Source: Pseudonocardia bannensis (GTDB lineage Bacteria; Actinomycetota; Actinomycetes; Mycobacteriales; Pseudonocardiaceae). Taken from it: a stretch of 32,198 bases of DNA. The stretch is from positions 1-32,198 of the forward strand of contig NZ_JAAXKZ010000063.1 of NCBI RefSeq assembly GCF_012911875.1. The letters run 5' to 3'. This document shows positions 16,098 through 22,706 of this stretch, piece by piece (position 1 is the first letter of the stretch; every line of letters starts with the position of its first letter). The notes beneath the pieces were generated by a model that saw only the letters and a program-made list of their open reading frames with translations, ran no database searches and had not been told where the DNA came from. Position numbers and translations under genes: made by a program.

Positions 16098-16844
16098 ATG
16101 ACCGGAACGACTCGCGGGGGCATCGAGCCCGTCCGCCGGCTGAAGGTTGCGGACTCCGTCGCCGAGCAACTCGAGTTGATGATCACGCGGGGGGACTACG
16201 CGCCGGGTGACAAGCTCCCGCCCGAGCGGGTGCTCGCCGAGCAGTTCGCCGTCGGGCGCAGCTCGATGCGCGAGGCGATCCGCGTGGTGGAGGCGAACGG
16301 GCTGCTCCGTACCGACCACGGGGTCGGCGTGTTCGTCGTCAGCAACACCCGCCGGGCGCCCGACCTGTCCGAGCTGCTGGTGCTCGACGAGTTCACGGTC
16401 CCGGAGCTGTTCGAGGTCCGGATCACGCTCGAACGCGACGCGGCCGGATTGGCGGCCCAGCGCATCACCCCGGACGAGGCGGCCGAACTCCAGGGCATCA
16501 TCGCGGCCATGGCGGACCCCGGTCTGAGCGACGCGGCGTTCGTCGGGCTCGACGCCGACCTGCACCGCGCGATCGCACGGGTGACGAAGAACCGGCTGCT
16601 GATCAAGTTGTACTCCACCATCGAGCCACTGTTCGTCGACTACTCCCACCAGGTCGTCGGGCTGCCCGGGCGCCGCGACGGTGCCCACTCCGGGCACTGC
16701 GCGATCGTCGAGGCGGTCGTCGGACGACGGGTCCGCGATGCCCGGACCGCGGCGGTGCGGCACATCCGGGACGTCGAGCGTGACATCGTCGCGCACCTGG
16801 AGCACTCGGCTCCGGCGGGCCGGAGTGCGGCGTCGGGATCCTGA
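16098..16844 (+). CDS. FadR-subfamily GntR transcriptional regulator
   Basis: A 248-aa regulator. The winged HTH occupies about residues 15-80 (GDKLPPERVLAEQFAVGRSS, MREAIRVVEANGLL). An FCD ligand-binding domain follows, with metal-ligand candidates D152 and H156 (DADLHRAIA), H200 (HSGHCAIV) and H222 (VRHIRDV). Such domains bind small organic acids, so a pathway intermediate is a natural effector. ATG 16098 is chosen because AGGAGG lies 7 nt upstream; an in-frame GTG at 16053 has no such site. It probably represses its own promoter and the operon promoter through the shared operator. It closes the sugar-acid locus. Confidence 0.92.
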   Translation: MTGTTRGGIEPVRRLKVADSVAEQLELMITRGDYAPGDKLPPERVLAEQFAVGRSSMREAIRVVEANGLLRTDHGVGVFVVSNTRRAPDLSELLVLDEFTVPELFEVRITLERDAAGLAAQRITPDEAAELQGIIAAMADPGLSDAAFVGLDADLHRAIARVTKNRLLIKLYSTIEPLFVDYSHQVVGLPGRRDGAHSGHCAIVEAVVGRRVRDARTAAVRHIRDVERDIVAHLEHSAPAGRSAASGS

Positions 16845-16864
16845 ACCCGAGCTGCGACGGCCCG

Positions 16865-17102
16865 ATGGGCGACCACATCAACGGTATCGATCCGGATCCG
16901 GACCTGCGTCTGGGGTGTCGTCATCTCCGTCACGACGTCGTGCTCGTCGAGATGGCCGGTGAACCGGACATCCTCACCGCGCCGTAGCTGCGGGCCTGCC
17001 TGGTGGAGCAGGCAGCGGCTGCTCGAGCTGACCGGACCGGCGGCATCCTTCAGCATCCATCCCGATGTGTCCGAACTGCTCCGCTGGCTCGCGCAGGAGT
17101 AG
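16865..17102 (+). pseudogene. Broken STAS-domain (anti-sigma-factor antagonist) gene
   Basis: From ATG 16865 the frame reads DVVLVEMAGEPDILTAP, a typical STAS first strand and helix, but is cut by TAG at 16985-16987. The same frame continues LRACLVEQAAAA, and then a different frame resumes with ELTGPAASFSIHPDVSELLR, matching a STAS C-terminus and ending at TAG 17100-17102. The central DxSxxxFxDSxG phosphorylation block (about 45-50 residues) is absent. I infer one nonsense mutation plus an internal deletion with a frame change. It lies just after the regulator gene and belongs with the signalling-gene cluster that follows. Confidence 0.65.
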
Positions 17103-17190
17103 TGGCAGTAGTGCCGACAGCGCCCGTTTCCCCTGACACATGCCCGAGGGCGCGCGGCGCCGGATCATCCGTGACCGGCAGCCCGGGGCG

Positions 17191-17205
17191 TAGGGTCGCG
17201 GTGTG
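17191..17205 (+). promoter_or_regulatory. Leaderless-type promoter/start of the PhoU-like gene
   Basis: The -10-like TAGGGT (17191-17196) is followed by six bases and then the GTG start at 17203, so transcription would begin at the start codon. No Shine-Dalgarno is present, which agrees. No clear -35 is seen. Confidence 0.4.
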
Positions 17206-17847
17206 CGGGTGGCGTTTGGCGGCGAGCTGGAGCAGCTCGGGGTCGATCTCGCCGCGATGTGCAGGTTGGCCGGGGACGCGATGGAGCAGGCGACCCGGGC
17301 GTTGGTGGGCGCCGATCTCGCCCTTGCCGAGCGGGTCATAGCCGGTGACAGCGAGCTCGACGTGCTGCGCGCGCGATGTGAGGATCGGGCCTTCTCCCTG
17401 CTGGCCTCGCAGACCTCGGTGGCCCGTGACCTGCGGCTGCTCGTCAGCGGGATCCAGGCTGCCGAGAAGATCGAACGCATGGGCGATCTCGCCCGCCACG
17501 TCGCCGAGATCGTGCGACGCCGCCACCCGCAGCCGGCGGTCCCGCCGGAGCTGTGCGGCACGTTCGCGGAGATGGGACGTCTCGCCGTCCATGCCGCCCG
17601 CGCGATCGAGCACACGATCGCCAACCCCCTCCAGAGCCAGCTGGTGGAGCGCGAACGAGCCGACGACCGGACCGACGAACTGCACCGTGGCCTGCTGACC
17701 GCGGTCAGCCGGAAGGACTCTCCCTACCCGGTGCAGACCGGTGTCGACGTGGCCTTGCTGTCCCGGTTCTTCGAGCGCTTCGCCGACCAGGCCGTCGCCG
17801 TGACCCGGCGCCTGGACTTCGTCGTCACCGGCACCACTCCGAGATGA
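17203..17847 (+). CDS. PhoU-like phosphate signalling protein
   Basis: A 214-aa all-helical protein with two PhoU repeats. It opens MRVAFGGELEQLGVDLAAMC; the first repeat carries AAEKIERMGDLARHVAEI (about residues 86-103), the hallmark acidic/metal-binding helix, and the second carries FFERFADQAVAVTRRLDFV near the C-terminus. PhoU proteins restrain phosphate uptake via the Pst transporter and the PhoR kinase. No pst or pho genes are visible here, so this is a stand-alone copy and may serve another regulatory role. GTG 17203 fits a leaderless start. Confidence 0.85.
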   Translation: MRVAFGGELEQLGVDLAAMCRLAGDAMEQATRALVGADLALAERVIAGDSELDVLRARCEDRAFSLLASQTSVARDLRLLVSGIQAAEKIERMGDLARHVAEIVRRRHPQPAVPPELCGTFAEMGRLAVHAARAIEHTIANPLQSQLVERERADDRTDELHRGLLTAVSRKDSPYPVQTGVDVALLSRFFERFADQAVAVTRRLDFVVTGTTPR

Positions 17848-18105
17848 CGTGACCCGGTGGCGCCACGGGAGCAGGCGCCCGCAGGATCCTCGTCGCGGTC
17901 TCCCGCCGGGGACGTGAATGGAATAACATGGGGTCGCCGGGTCGTGGTGTCGTGGGCACCTGTCGCGGACCTGCCCCCATGGCACGGATCTGCGGGGTGG
18001 ATGTCGGAGGAACGGTAGATCGCTGGCGAGGTACAGCGGTATGACCATGCGGAGCGTAGCGGGGTCGGGCCGAGGAAGGTCCTGCACGGACAAGGCCTCA
18101 CGGCG

Positions 18106-18525
18106 ATGACCGGGCAGCGCGACCTCCAGAGCGACGTCAGGGAAGATCTCCCGCCCCTGTGGGCGCGGGGCCGCCTCGATGCGGTGGCGCTGAAGGATCT
18201 CCGGTGGTTGACCTACACGGTCGCCCGGGAATGGGTGCCCGAGCTTGCGGCCCATGAGTTCAGCCGCGCCGCCGGCGAGATCGCCGAGGAGGCGATCGAT
18301 CGTGGGGGCGGGAACTGGGACCTTTGGCAGGACCCTGGCCGGCTCGTCTGCCACGTCAGCCTCGGCGACGCGCATCCGGCCGCCGGCCCGGGCCATCCGC
18401 CTGACGCGAGCAGTGAACCGGCAGCCGGCACGACTGCGTGGAGGGCATACGGCGCCGCCCACCGCGTCGGGGTGTCACATGCCCGCGACATGATGGCTGT
18501 CCGAGTACTCATCGACGACCCGTAG
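18106..18525 (+). CDS. Degenerate RsbW/HATPase-like protein (tentative)
   Basis: A 139-aa protein that I read as a diverged GHKL (anti-sigma factor/histidine-kinase-like ATPase) domain. The segment EFSRAAGEIAEEAIDRGGGN (51-70) aligns by eye with the N-box helix ELVTNAVRHGGG, and LWQDPGRLVCHVSLGD (73-88) with the following strand pair. The N-box Asn and His are replaced (E62, R66), and the GxGL ATP-lid motifs are not recognisable, so ATPase activity is doubtful. ATG 18106 has AAGG about 10 nt upstream. It is followed after 41 nt by a MEDS-domain gene; MEDS and HATPase domains often occur in one polypeptide, so the two may be partners. Confidence 0.55.
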   Translation: MTGQRDLQSDVREDLPPLWARGRLDAVALKDLRWLTYTVAREWVPELAAHEFSRAAGEIAEEAIDRGGGNWDLWQDPGRLVCHVSLGDAHPAAGPGHPPDASSEPAAGTTAWRAYGAAHRVGVSHARDMMAVRVLIDDP

Positions 18526-18566
18526 GCGACCGGGCGGGCCGGTGAAGGGGCTGATCGAGGCTGACC

Positions 18567-19166
18567 ATGGGCTGGACCGGAGCCGTCGAGGCCGGCGATC
18601 ACGCCTGCGCGCTCACCGACTCGGTCCATGAGCGCGATGCGGTACTCCTGCCGTTTCTCGACGAGGGCTTGAGCCGCGGCGACAAGTGCGTGGTCGCCCT
18701 GACCGATCCCGACCCCGTGGTCGTGATCGGGCGTCTCGGGAACGCGACCACGCTCGGCGGCTGGCTGGCCGCACAGCAGCTGGAGGTGCACGGATCCGCC
18801 GACATGCTCATCTCGTCCCAGGCGTTCTCGGTCGAGAACGTGCTCGGGTTGTGGGAGCGTGTCGTCTCCTCCGCTCTCGCTGTGGGCGGATTTCCCTTCG
18901 TCCGGCTCGCCATCGAGGTCGGCGGGTGGATGCCTCGGCTCCCGGACGTCGCCGAGCTGATCCGCTACGAGGCCGCGCTCAACGCGTTCTCGGCTCGCCA
19001 GCCCGTCTCGATCCTGTGCCTGTACGAGATCGGCACCGACGACGGCAGCCTGATCATCGACCTCATCCGGACGCACCCGCGACTGCTCCTCCCCGGTACC
19101 TCGATGGAGAACCCGTACTACCTGGGCCCTGAGCATTTTCGCGCTCGATCTCCCTTCGGCACCTGA
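18567..19166 (+). CDS. MEDS-domain (DcmR-like) sensory protein 1
   Basis: A 199-aa protein consisting of a single MEDS domain (the sensory domain named from methanogen/methylotroph DcmR proteins). It has the N-terminal GDHACAL (10-16), DEGLSRGDKCVVALTDPDP, a Trp-rich central region (VGGWMP), ILCLYEIG, and a C-terminal THPRLLL...NPYYLGPEHF. MEDS proteins are thought to bind small ligands and feed partner-switching or transcriptional responses; no output domain is fused here. GAGG 7 nt upstream supports ATG 18567. It is a clear paralogue of the protein at 19565-20164, about half identical by eye. Confidence 0.82.
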   Translation: MGWTGAVEAGDHACALTDSVHERDAVLLPFLDEGLSRGDKCVVALTDPDPVVVIGRLGNATTLGGWLAAQQLEVHGSADMLISSQAFSVENVLGLWERVVSSALAVGGFPFVRLAIEVGGWMPRLPDVAELIRYEAALNAFSARQPVSILCLYEIGTDDGSLIIDLIRTHPRLLLPGTSMENPYYLGPEHFRARSPFGT

Positions 19167-19564
19167 TCCGGTCCCGAACCGGGATGAGCCGGCGCGCCGG
19201 TCGGAGTCCGAGGACGGTGGCCCGGCCGGCGCCGACGACGCTACGATCGCGGCCCTCCCCGTAGGGCTTGCGGAGGTCCTTCACAAGGATCTTGAGCAGC
19301 CCCGCGGCGATGCCTCTGAGCTGCCTCGGCGGTGTCTCTCACCGCGGCGGTCTGCCGGGGTTGTGCGCGGTCGGTAATCCGAGGACCGTTGTCGGGGCCG
19401 GAGGCTCGTCGGACATCTCAGCAGCAGGGCCGGTCCGTCTCCGGTGCAGCCAACGGCGCCCGGGCACCTCCGGAATGAGGGGTCCTTCGCGGAGCGCCGT
19501 GGGTGCCGGTCGCCGCGGGCGTCGGCGACGACGGAGCGTCGGGCCGCTGGGGCGCCGACGAGAC
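19167..19564. other. Spacer between MEDS genes with a gene remnant
   Basis: These 398 bp have no convincing gene. They include a 60-bp copy of an acyl-CoA synthetase 3' end at 19234-19293 (listed separately). The rest shows only short frames without ribosome binding sites and no recognisable protein similarity. A rearrangement between the two duplicated MEDS genes would explain the insertion of foreign sequence. Confidence 0.5.
19234..19293 (-). pseudogene. 3'-end remnant of an acyl-CoA synthetase gene
   Basis: Aligned by eye without gaps, this segment matches 20939-20998, the 3' end of the nearby acyl-CoA synthetase gene, at about 52 of 60 positions. On the minus strand it encodes KDLRKPYGEGRDRSVV, versus KDLRKPYWEGRDRTVV in the intact gene. 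The catalytic-lysine motif and everything upstream are gone and the stop is lost. It is a fragment left by duplication, recombination or decay of a second fadD-like gene. Confidence 0.65.
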
Positions 19565-20164
19565 ATGTCATGGCTTGTTCCTGGGTGGGAGCCGATGAAA
19601 CCGGGCGGTGATCACGTCTGCGCACTGCACACCTCGACCCGGTGGCGCGACGAGGTACTGCTGTCGTTCCTGCGCGATGGCCTGGTCGAGGGGCACAAGT
19701 GTCTGGTCGCGCTGAGCGATCCGGACCCCAGCGGCCTGGTCGGAGGTCTGGGGAGCCGGGCCGAGGTGGAGCGATGGCTGGCCTCTCGCCAGTTGGAGGT
19801 GCGTGGAGCGGCTGACATGATCGGCTCACCCGACGAGCTGTCGATCGAGAACATGATCGATTTCTGGCGGGCTGTGCTGTCGTCCGCCCTCGGGGCGGAG
19901 GGATACGCGTTCGCCCGCCTCGCTGCGGAGGCCAACTGGTGGATGCCGCAGTTGTCGGGCATCGCCCAGCTCCTGCGGTATGAGATGAGGCTCAACGGGT
20001 TCTCCCGCCGCTACCCGGCAGCGATCTTGTGCCTGTACGACGTCAGCACCCTTGACGGTGCCCTGGTCATGGATCTTGTGCGGACGCACCCGAAGGTGCT
20101 GCTCGACGGTGTGCCGTTCAACAACCCTTACTACATCCCACCCGAGGAGTTCCTCGACCGGTGA
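19565..20164 (+). CDS. MEDS-domain (DcmR-like) sensory protein 2
   Basis: A 199-aa single-domain MEDS protein with GDHVCALHTS, LVALSDPDP, RWLASRQLEVRGAADMI, AAILCLYDV and a C-terminal THPKVLL...NNPYYIPPEEFLDR. It parallels the first MEDS protein along its whole length and matches its length when begun at ATG 19565 (MSWLVPGWEPM); an alternative ATG at 19595 removes ten residues and has a GGGAG only 3 nt upstream. No transmembrane or output domain is present. The pair probably arose by tandem duplication. A STAS protein is encoded convergently just downstream. Confidence 0.8.
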   Translation: MSWLVPGWEPMKPGGDHVCALHTSTRWRDEVLLSFLRDGLVEGHKCLVALSDPDPSGLVGGLGSRAEVERWLASRQLEVRGAADMIGSPDELSIENMIDFWRAVLSSALGAEGYAFARLAAEANWWMPQLSGIAQLLRYEMRLNGFSRRYPAAILCLYDVSTLDGALVMDLVRTHPKVLLDGVPFNNPYYIPPEEFLDR

Positions 20165-20267
20165 CGGCGTCGGGGGCGACACCCGCCTCCGAAGGCCGGT
20201 CGGTGAGCCGTTCCTCGCCCTGCTTCCGGGTACTGGCCGGGGAGCACGGCGTCCCTCCGGGCCTCGC

Positions 20268-20618
20268 TCAGATCGTCGAGCGGTCCGGGAAGCAGTCGGC
20301 TGTTTCGTTGAGCCCGATCATGTCGAACACCGTTGCGCTGCTCCGTCCGGTGACGACCTTGAGCGTCTGGAAGTCGCTCAGCCTCTGGAGGACGTCGATG
20401 ATGATCGCTATGGCGATCGAGCCGATGAAGGTGACCTCGCCGAGATCGACCACGATCGTGGGAGCGGTACCAACGGTTCGTTCGAGGCCGGCCCGGAAGG
20501 TCGTCTCGGTGGCCAGGTCGATGTCGCCTCGGACGGTGCAGACGATCGTGCTCGTGCTCGGGTGTTCGAGGTCGATGGTGAGCGGCTCCGGGACAGGCTG
20601 ATCGGGTGGGTCAGGCAT
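20268..20618 (-). CDS. Divergent STAS-domain protein (anti-sigma-factor-antagonist-like)
   Basis: A 116-aa STAS protein. Strand-helix STIVCTVRGDIDLATETTFR (22-41) and VVDLGEVTFIGSIAIAI (56-72) match the SpoIIAA/RsbV fold. In classical antagonists the second motif reads DLSxVxFMDSSGL. Here the Ser is kept (S67) but the preceding Asp is Gly (G66) and the following Ser/Thr-Gly-Leu is Ile-Ala-Ile, so phosphorylation-based switching may be altered. ATG 20618 follows GGAAG with 6-nt spacing; the longer upstream frame has no support. It faces the MEDS genes and may belong to the same signalling set. Confidence 0.8.
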   Translation of the reverse strand: MPDPPDQPVPEPLTIDLEHPSTSTIVCTVRGDIDLATETTFRAGLERTVGTAPTIVVDLGEVTFIGSIAIAIIIDVLQRLSDFQTLKVVTGRSSATVFDMIGLNETADCFPDRSTI

Positions 20619-20752
20619 GGTCGGCTTCCAGATCGATGCGGCAGCCGAGAACCGTACCCTCGTGCAGAGCGCGGAAACGCTGCTGAGGACCTGATTCGAT
20701 CGCGGGCGATGTACCGGTGAAGCGTGGGCCGGCGTAGCCGGCCCGCGCCGCC

Positions 20753-20929
20753 GTGGGCGGCGCACTTGAGGAGTTCGGGGCCGCGCCGGATGGCCGGCTG
20801 TTCCCGGCGCGGCGGTCGGGGAGGGGCGTCCCGTCGTCGGTCTACACCCGGGTGTGGCTGGGCGCCCGTCGTACTGCGCCGAGCTCCGAGCAGACGGCGT
20901 TATCGCAGCTCAGTCCACGGAAACCCGTG
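20753..20929 (+). pseudogene. Tyrosine recombinase (phage-type integrase) remnant
   Basis: The frame from 20753 reads LEEFGAAPDGRLFPARRSG, then VPSSVYTRVWLGARRTA and SPRKPV. This resembles the central part of actinobacterial phage-type integrases (pattern EFG-APDGRLF-G-RGG-LS-S-YGRVW-AR, then RRPYDLRH). The catalytic R-H-R-H-Y core that should follow is missing: the similarity stops at about 20929, just before the acyl-CoA synthetase stop. The frame continues open into that gene only as an antisense shadow. It marks a past integration or island boundary. Confidence 0.6.
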
Positions 20930-20935
20930 ATCGGG

Positions 20936-22495
20936 CTAGACGACCGTGCGGTCGCGGCCCTCCCAGTAGGGCTTGCGGAGGTCCTTCTTCAGGATCTTCC
21001 CCGTGGGGTTGCGGGGCAGCTCGTCGAGCACGTCGACCGACTTGGGGCACTTGAACGACGCCAGGTTCTCCCGGCAGTACGCGAGCAGTGCCGCCTCGTC
21101 GACGGTCTGCCCCGGCGCGGCGACCACGACCGCCTTGGGCACCTCGCCCCAGCGCTCGTCCGGTACCCCGATGACGGCCACGTCGGCGACGGACGGGTGC
21201 TCGGCGAGCACCCGTTCGATCTCGGCCGGGTAGATGTTCTCCCCGCCACTGATGATCATGTCCTTGATCCGGTCGGTGACGTAGATGTAGCCGTCGGCGT
21301 CCATGTGCCCGCCGTCGCCGGAGCGCAGCCAGCCGTCGAGGGTGATCGCGGCCGCCGTCGCGTCCGACTTGCCGAAGTACCCGGCCATGAGCTGCTCGGT
21401 CCGCACCCAGATCTCGCCGGGCTCGCCCGTCGGCAGGGCCTCGCCGGTGCCGGGGTCGCGGATCTCGATCTGCACGCCGTGGATCGGGGTGCCCGCCGAG
21501 ATGAGCCGGTGGGCCACGGCCGGGTCGGAATGGTCCTGCGGGCCCAGCGAGCTGACCACGCCGCACGCCTCGGTCATGCCGTAGACCTGGTGCATCCTGT
21601 CCGGGAACAGCTCCAGACAGGCCCGCATCACGGGCAGCGGCATCGGTGAGGCGCCGTAGGACAGGGCGCGCAACGACGAGAAGTCCCGCTCGGCGGCTCC
21701 CGGTACCTGGGTCATCGCGGCCATCAGCGCCGGCACCAGGAACGTGTGGGTGATCCTCTCGCGCTCCAGCATGTCGAGCACCGCGGCGGGATCGGGCGTC
21801 CGCGCCATCACCATCCGGGCCCCGCCGTAGAGCGCGAGCAGCGCGTAGCTCGTGCCGCCCACGTGGAACAGCGGCATCGCGACCTGCACGACGTCGGAGG
21901 GTGACAGTTCGAAGTCCTCGGCCACGTTCGCGGAGTGGGCGAGCATGCCGCGGTGGGTCAGCATCGCGCCCTTGGGGAAGCCGGTGGTCCCCGAGGTGTA
22001 GAGCTGGACGAAGCAGTCGTCCGGCCGGGAGGGGTGCACCTGCGGGTCGGGCTCCTGCGCGGCCAGCCACGCCTCGTACTCGTCCTGCTCGCCGCCGACG
22101 TGGATCACCCGCTCCACCCCGGGCAGCTTGTCGCGGACCCCGGCGACGGCCCCGGCGAACTCCGGGCCGACGAACAGGATGCGTGCCTTCGCGTCGTTGA
22201 TGACGTAGACGATCTCCGGCGGGGCCAGCCGGAAGTTGACGACGGCGTTGGCCGTACCGATCTGCGCGCAGGCGAGGGTGAGCTCGAGGCAGGACGGATG
22301 GTTGAGGTCCAGCACCGCGACGCGGTCGCCGGGGACGAGCCCGGCGGCCCGCAGCGCGCCGGCCACCCGGCGGACCCGGTCGGCCAGCTCGGCCCAGGTC
22401 CGCGTGACACCTTCGAAGCGGATCGCCTCGTCGGCGGGCCGCTCGGTCTCCCAGCGGGCGAGCAGCGCTGAGACGTCGGTCGACTGAAGAGTCAT
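20936..22495 (-). CDS. Long-chain/medium-chain-type acyl-CoA synthetase (AMP-binding family)
   Basis: A 519-aa adenylate-forming enzyme. The P-loop-like motif LYTSGTTGFPKGAMLTH lies at about 166-182, then YGMTEACG, the hinge/ATP motif GWLRSGDGGHMDADGYIYVT, DRIKDMIISGGENIYPAEIE, and the catalytic K500 in NPTGKILKKDLR. It activates a carboxylic acid as acyl-AMP and then acyl-CoA; chain length or aromatic specificity cannot be told. ATG 22495 has AGGGAG 5 nt upstream. It is divergent from an HSL-type esterase, suggesting an ester-hydrolysis plus acid-activation pair. Its 3' end is duplicated as a fragment at 19234-19293. Confidence 0.92.
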   Translation of the reverse strand: MTLQSTDVSALLARWETERPADEAIRFEGVTRTWAELADRVRRVAGALRAAGLVPGDRVAVLDLNHPSCLELTLACAQIGTANAVVNFRLAPPEIVYVINDAKARILFVGPEFAGAVAGVRDKLPGVERVIHVGGEQDEYEAWLAAQEPDPQVHPSRPDDCFVQLYTSGTTGFPKGAMLTHRGMLAHSANVAEDFELSPSDVVQVAMPLFHVGGTSYALLALYGGARMVMARTPDPAAVLDMLERERITHTFLVPALMAAMTQVPGAAERDFSSLRALSYGASPMPLPVMRACLELFPDRMHQVYGMTEACGVVSSLGPQDHSDPAVAHRLISAGTPIHGVQIEIRDPGTGEALPTGEPGEIWVRTEQLMAGYFGKSDATAAAITLDGWLRSGDGGHMDADGYIYVTDRIKDMIISGGENIYPAEIERVLAEHPSVADVAVIGVPDERWGEVPKAVVVAAPGQTVDEAALLAYCRENLASFKCPKSVDVLDELPRNPTGKILKKDLRKPYWEGRDRTVV

Positions 22496-22541
22496 GCGAG
22501 CTCCCTGGAGTGTGGCGGGGGGCACACGGCGGTTGCGACGG

Positions 22542-22547
22542 ATCGTA
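22542..22547 (-). promoter_or_regulatory. Possible -10 box of the acyl-CoA synthetase gene
   Basis: TACGAT on the minus strand fits TAnnnT and would give a leader of about 40 nt before ATG 22495. No convincing -35 is visible. Confidence 0.3.
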
Positions 22548-22600
22548 GCGGCCGGGCGTGCGTGACGGACCCGACGAAAGGGATCTCCGCGGATACCCCC

Positions 22601-22630
22601 GGGGCGAAATATGGGGCGAAATATGGGGCA
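22601..22630. repeat. 12-bp tandem repeat in a divergent promoter region
   Basis: GGGGCGAAATAT occurs twice in perfect tandem (22601-22612 and 22613-22624), followed by a partial third copy GGGGCA. It is conspicuously A/T-containing for this genome and lies between two divergent genes, so it is a candidate regulator binding site. A TTGACG -35-like sequence follows at 22631-22636, and an inverted repeat GTTGC-N6-GCAAC lies at 22667-22682. Confidence 0.55.
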
Positions 22631-22706
22631 TTGACGAGGAGCGCCCCTGGTGGTCGGCTTGTGGTCGTTGCTGTTCCGCAACCAACAAACGGACTGGAGT
22701 TGAGCA

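Noticed and set aside
17848..18105. A gene between the PhoU-like and HATPase-like genes
   Set aside because: Only short frames without ribosome binding sites or recognisable motifs. A TAACAT at 17924-17929 could be a -10 box but has no partner -35.
20619..20765. N-terminal extension of the STAS protein
   Set aside because: The extension is Arg/Pro-rich with no STAS similarity, and ATG 20618 has a GGAAG site at good spacing.
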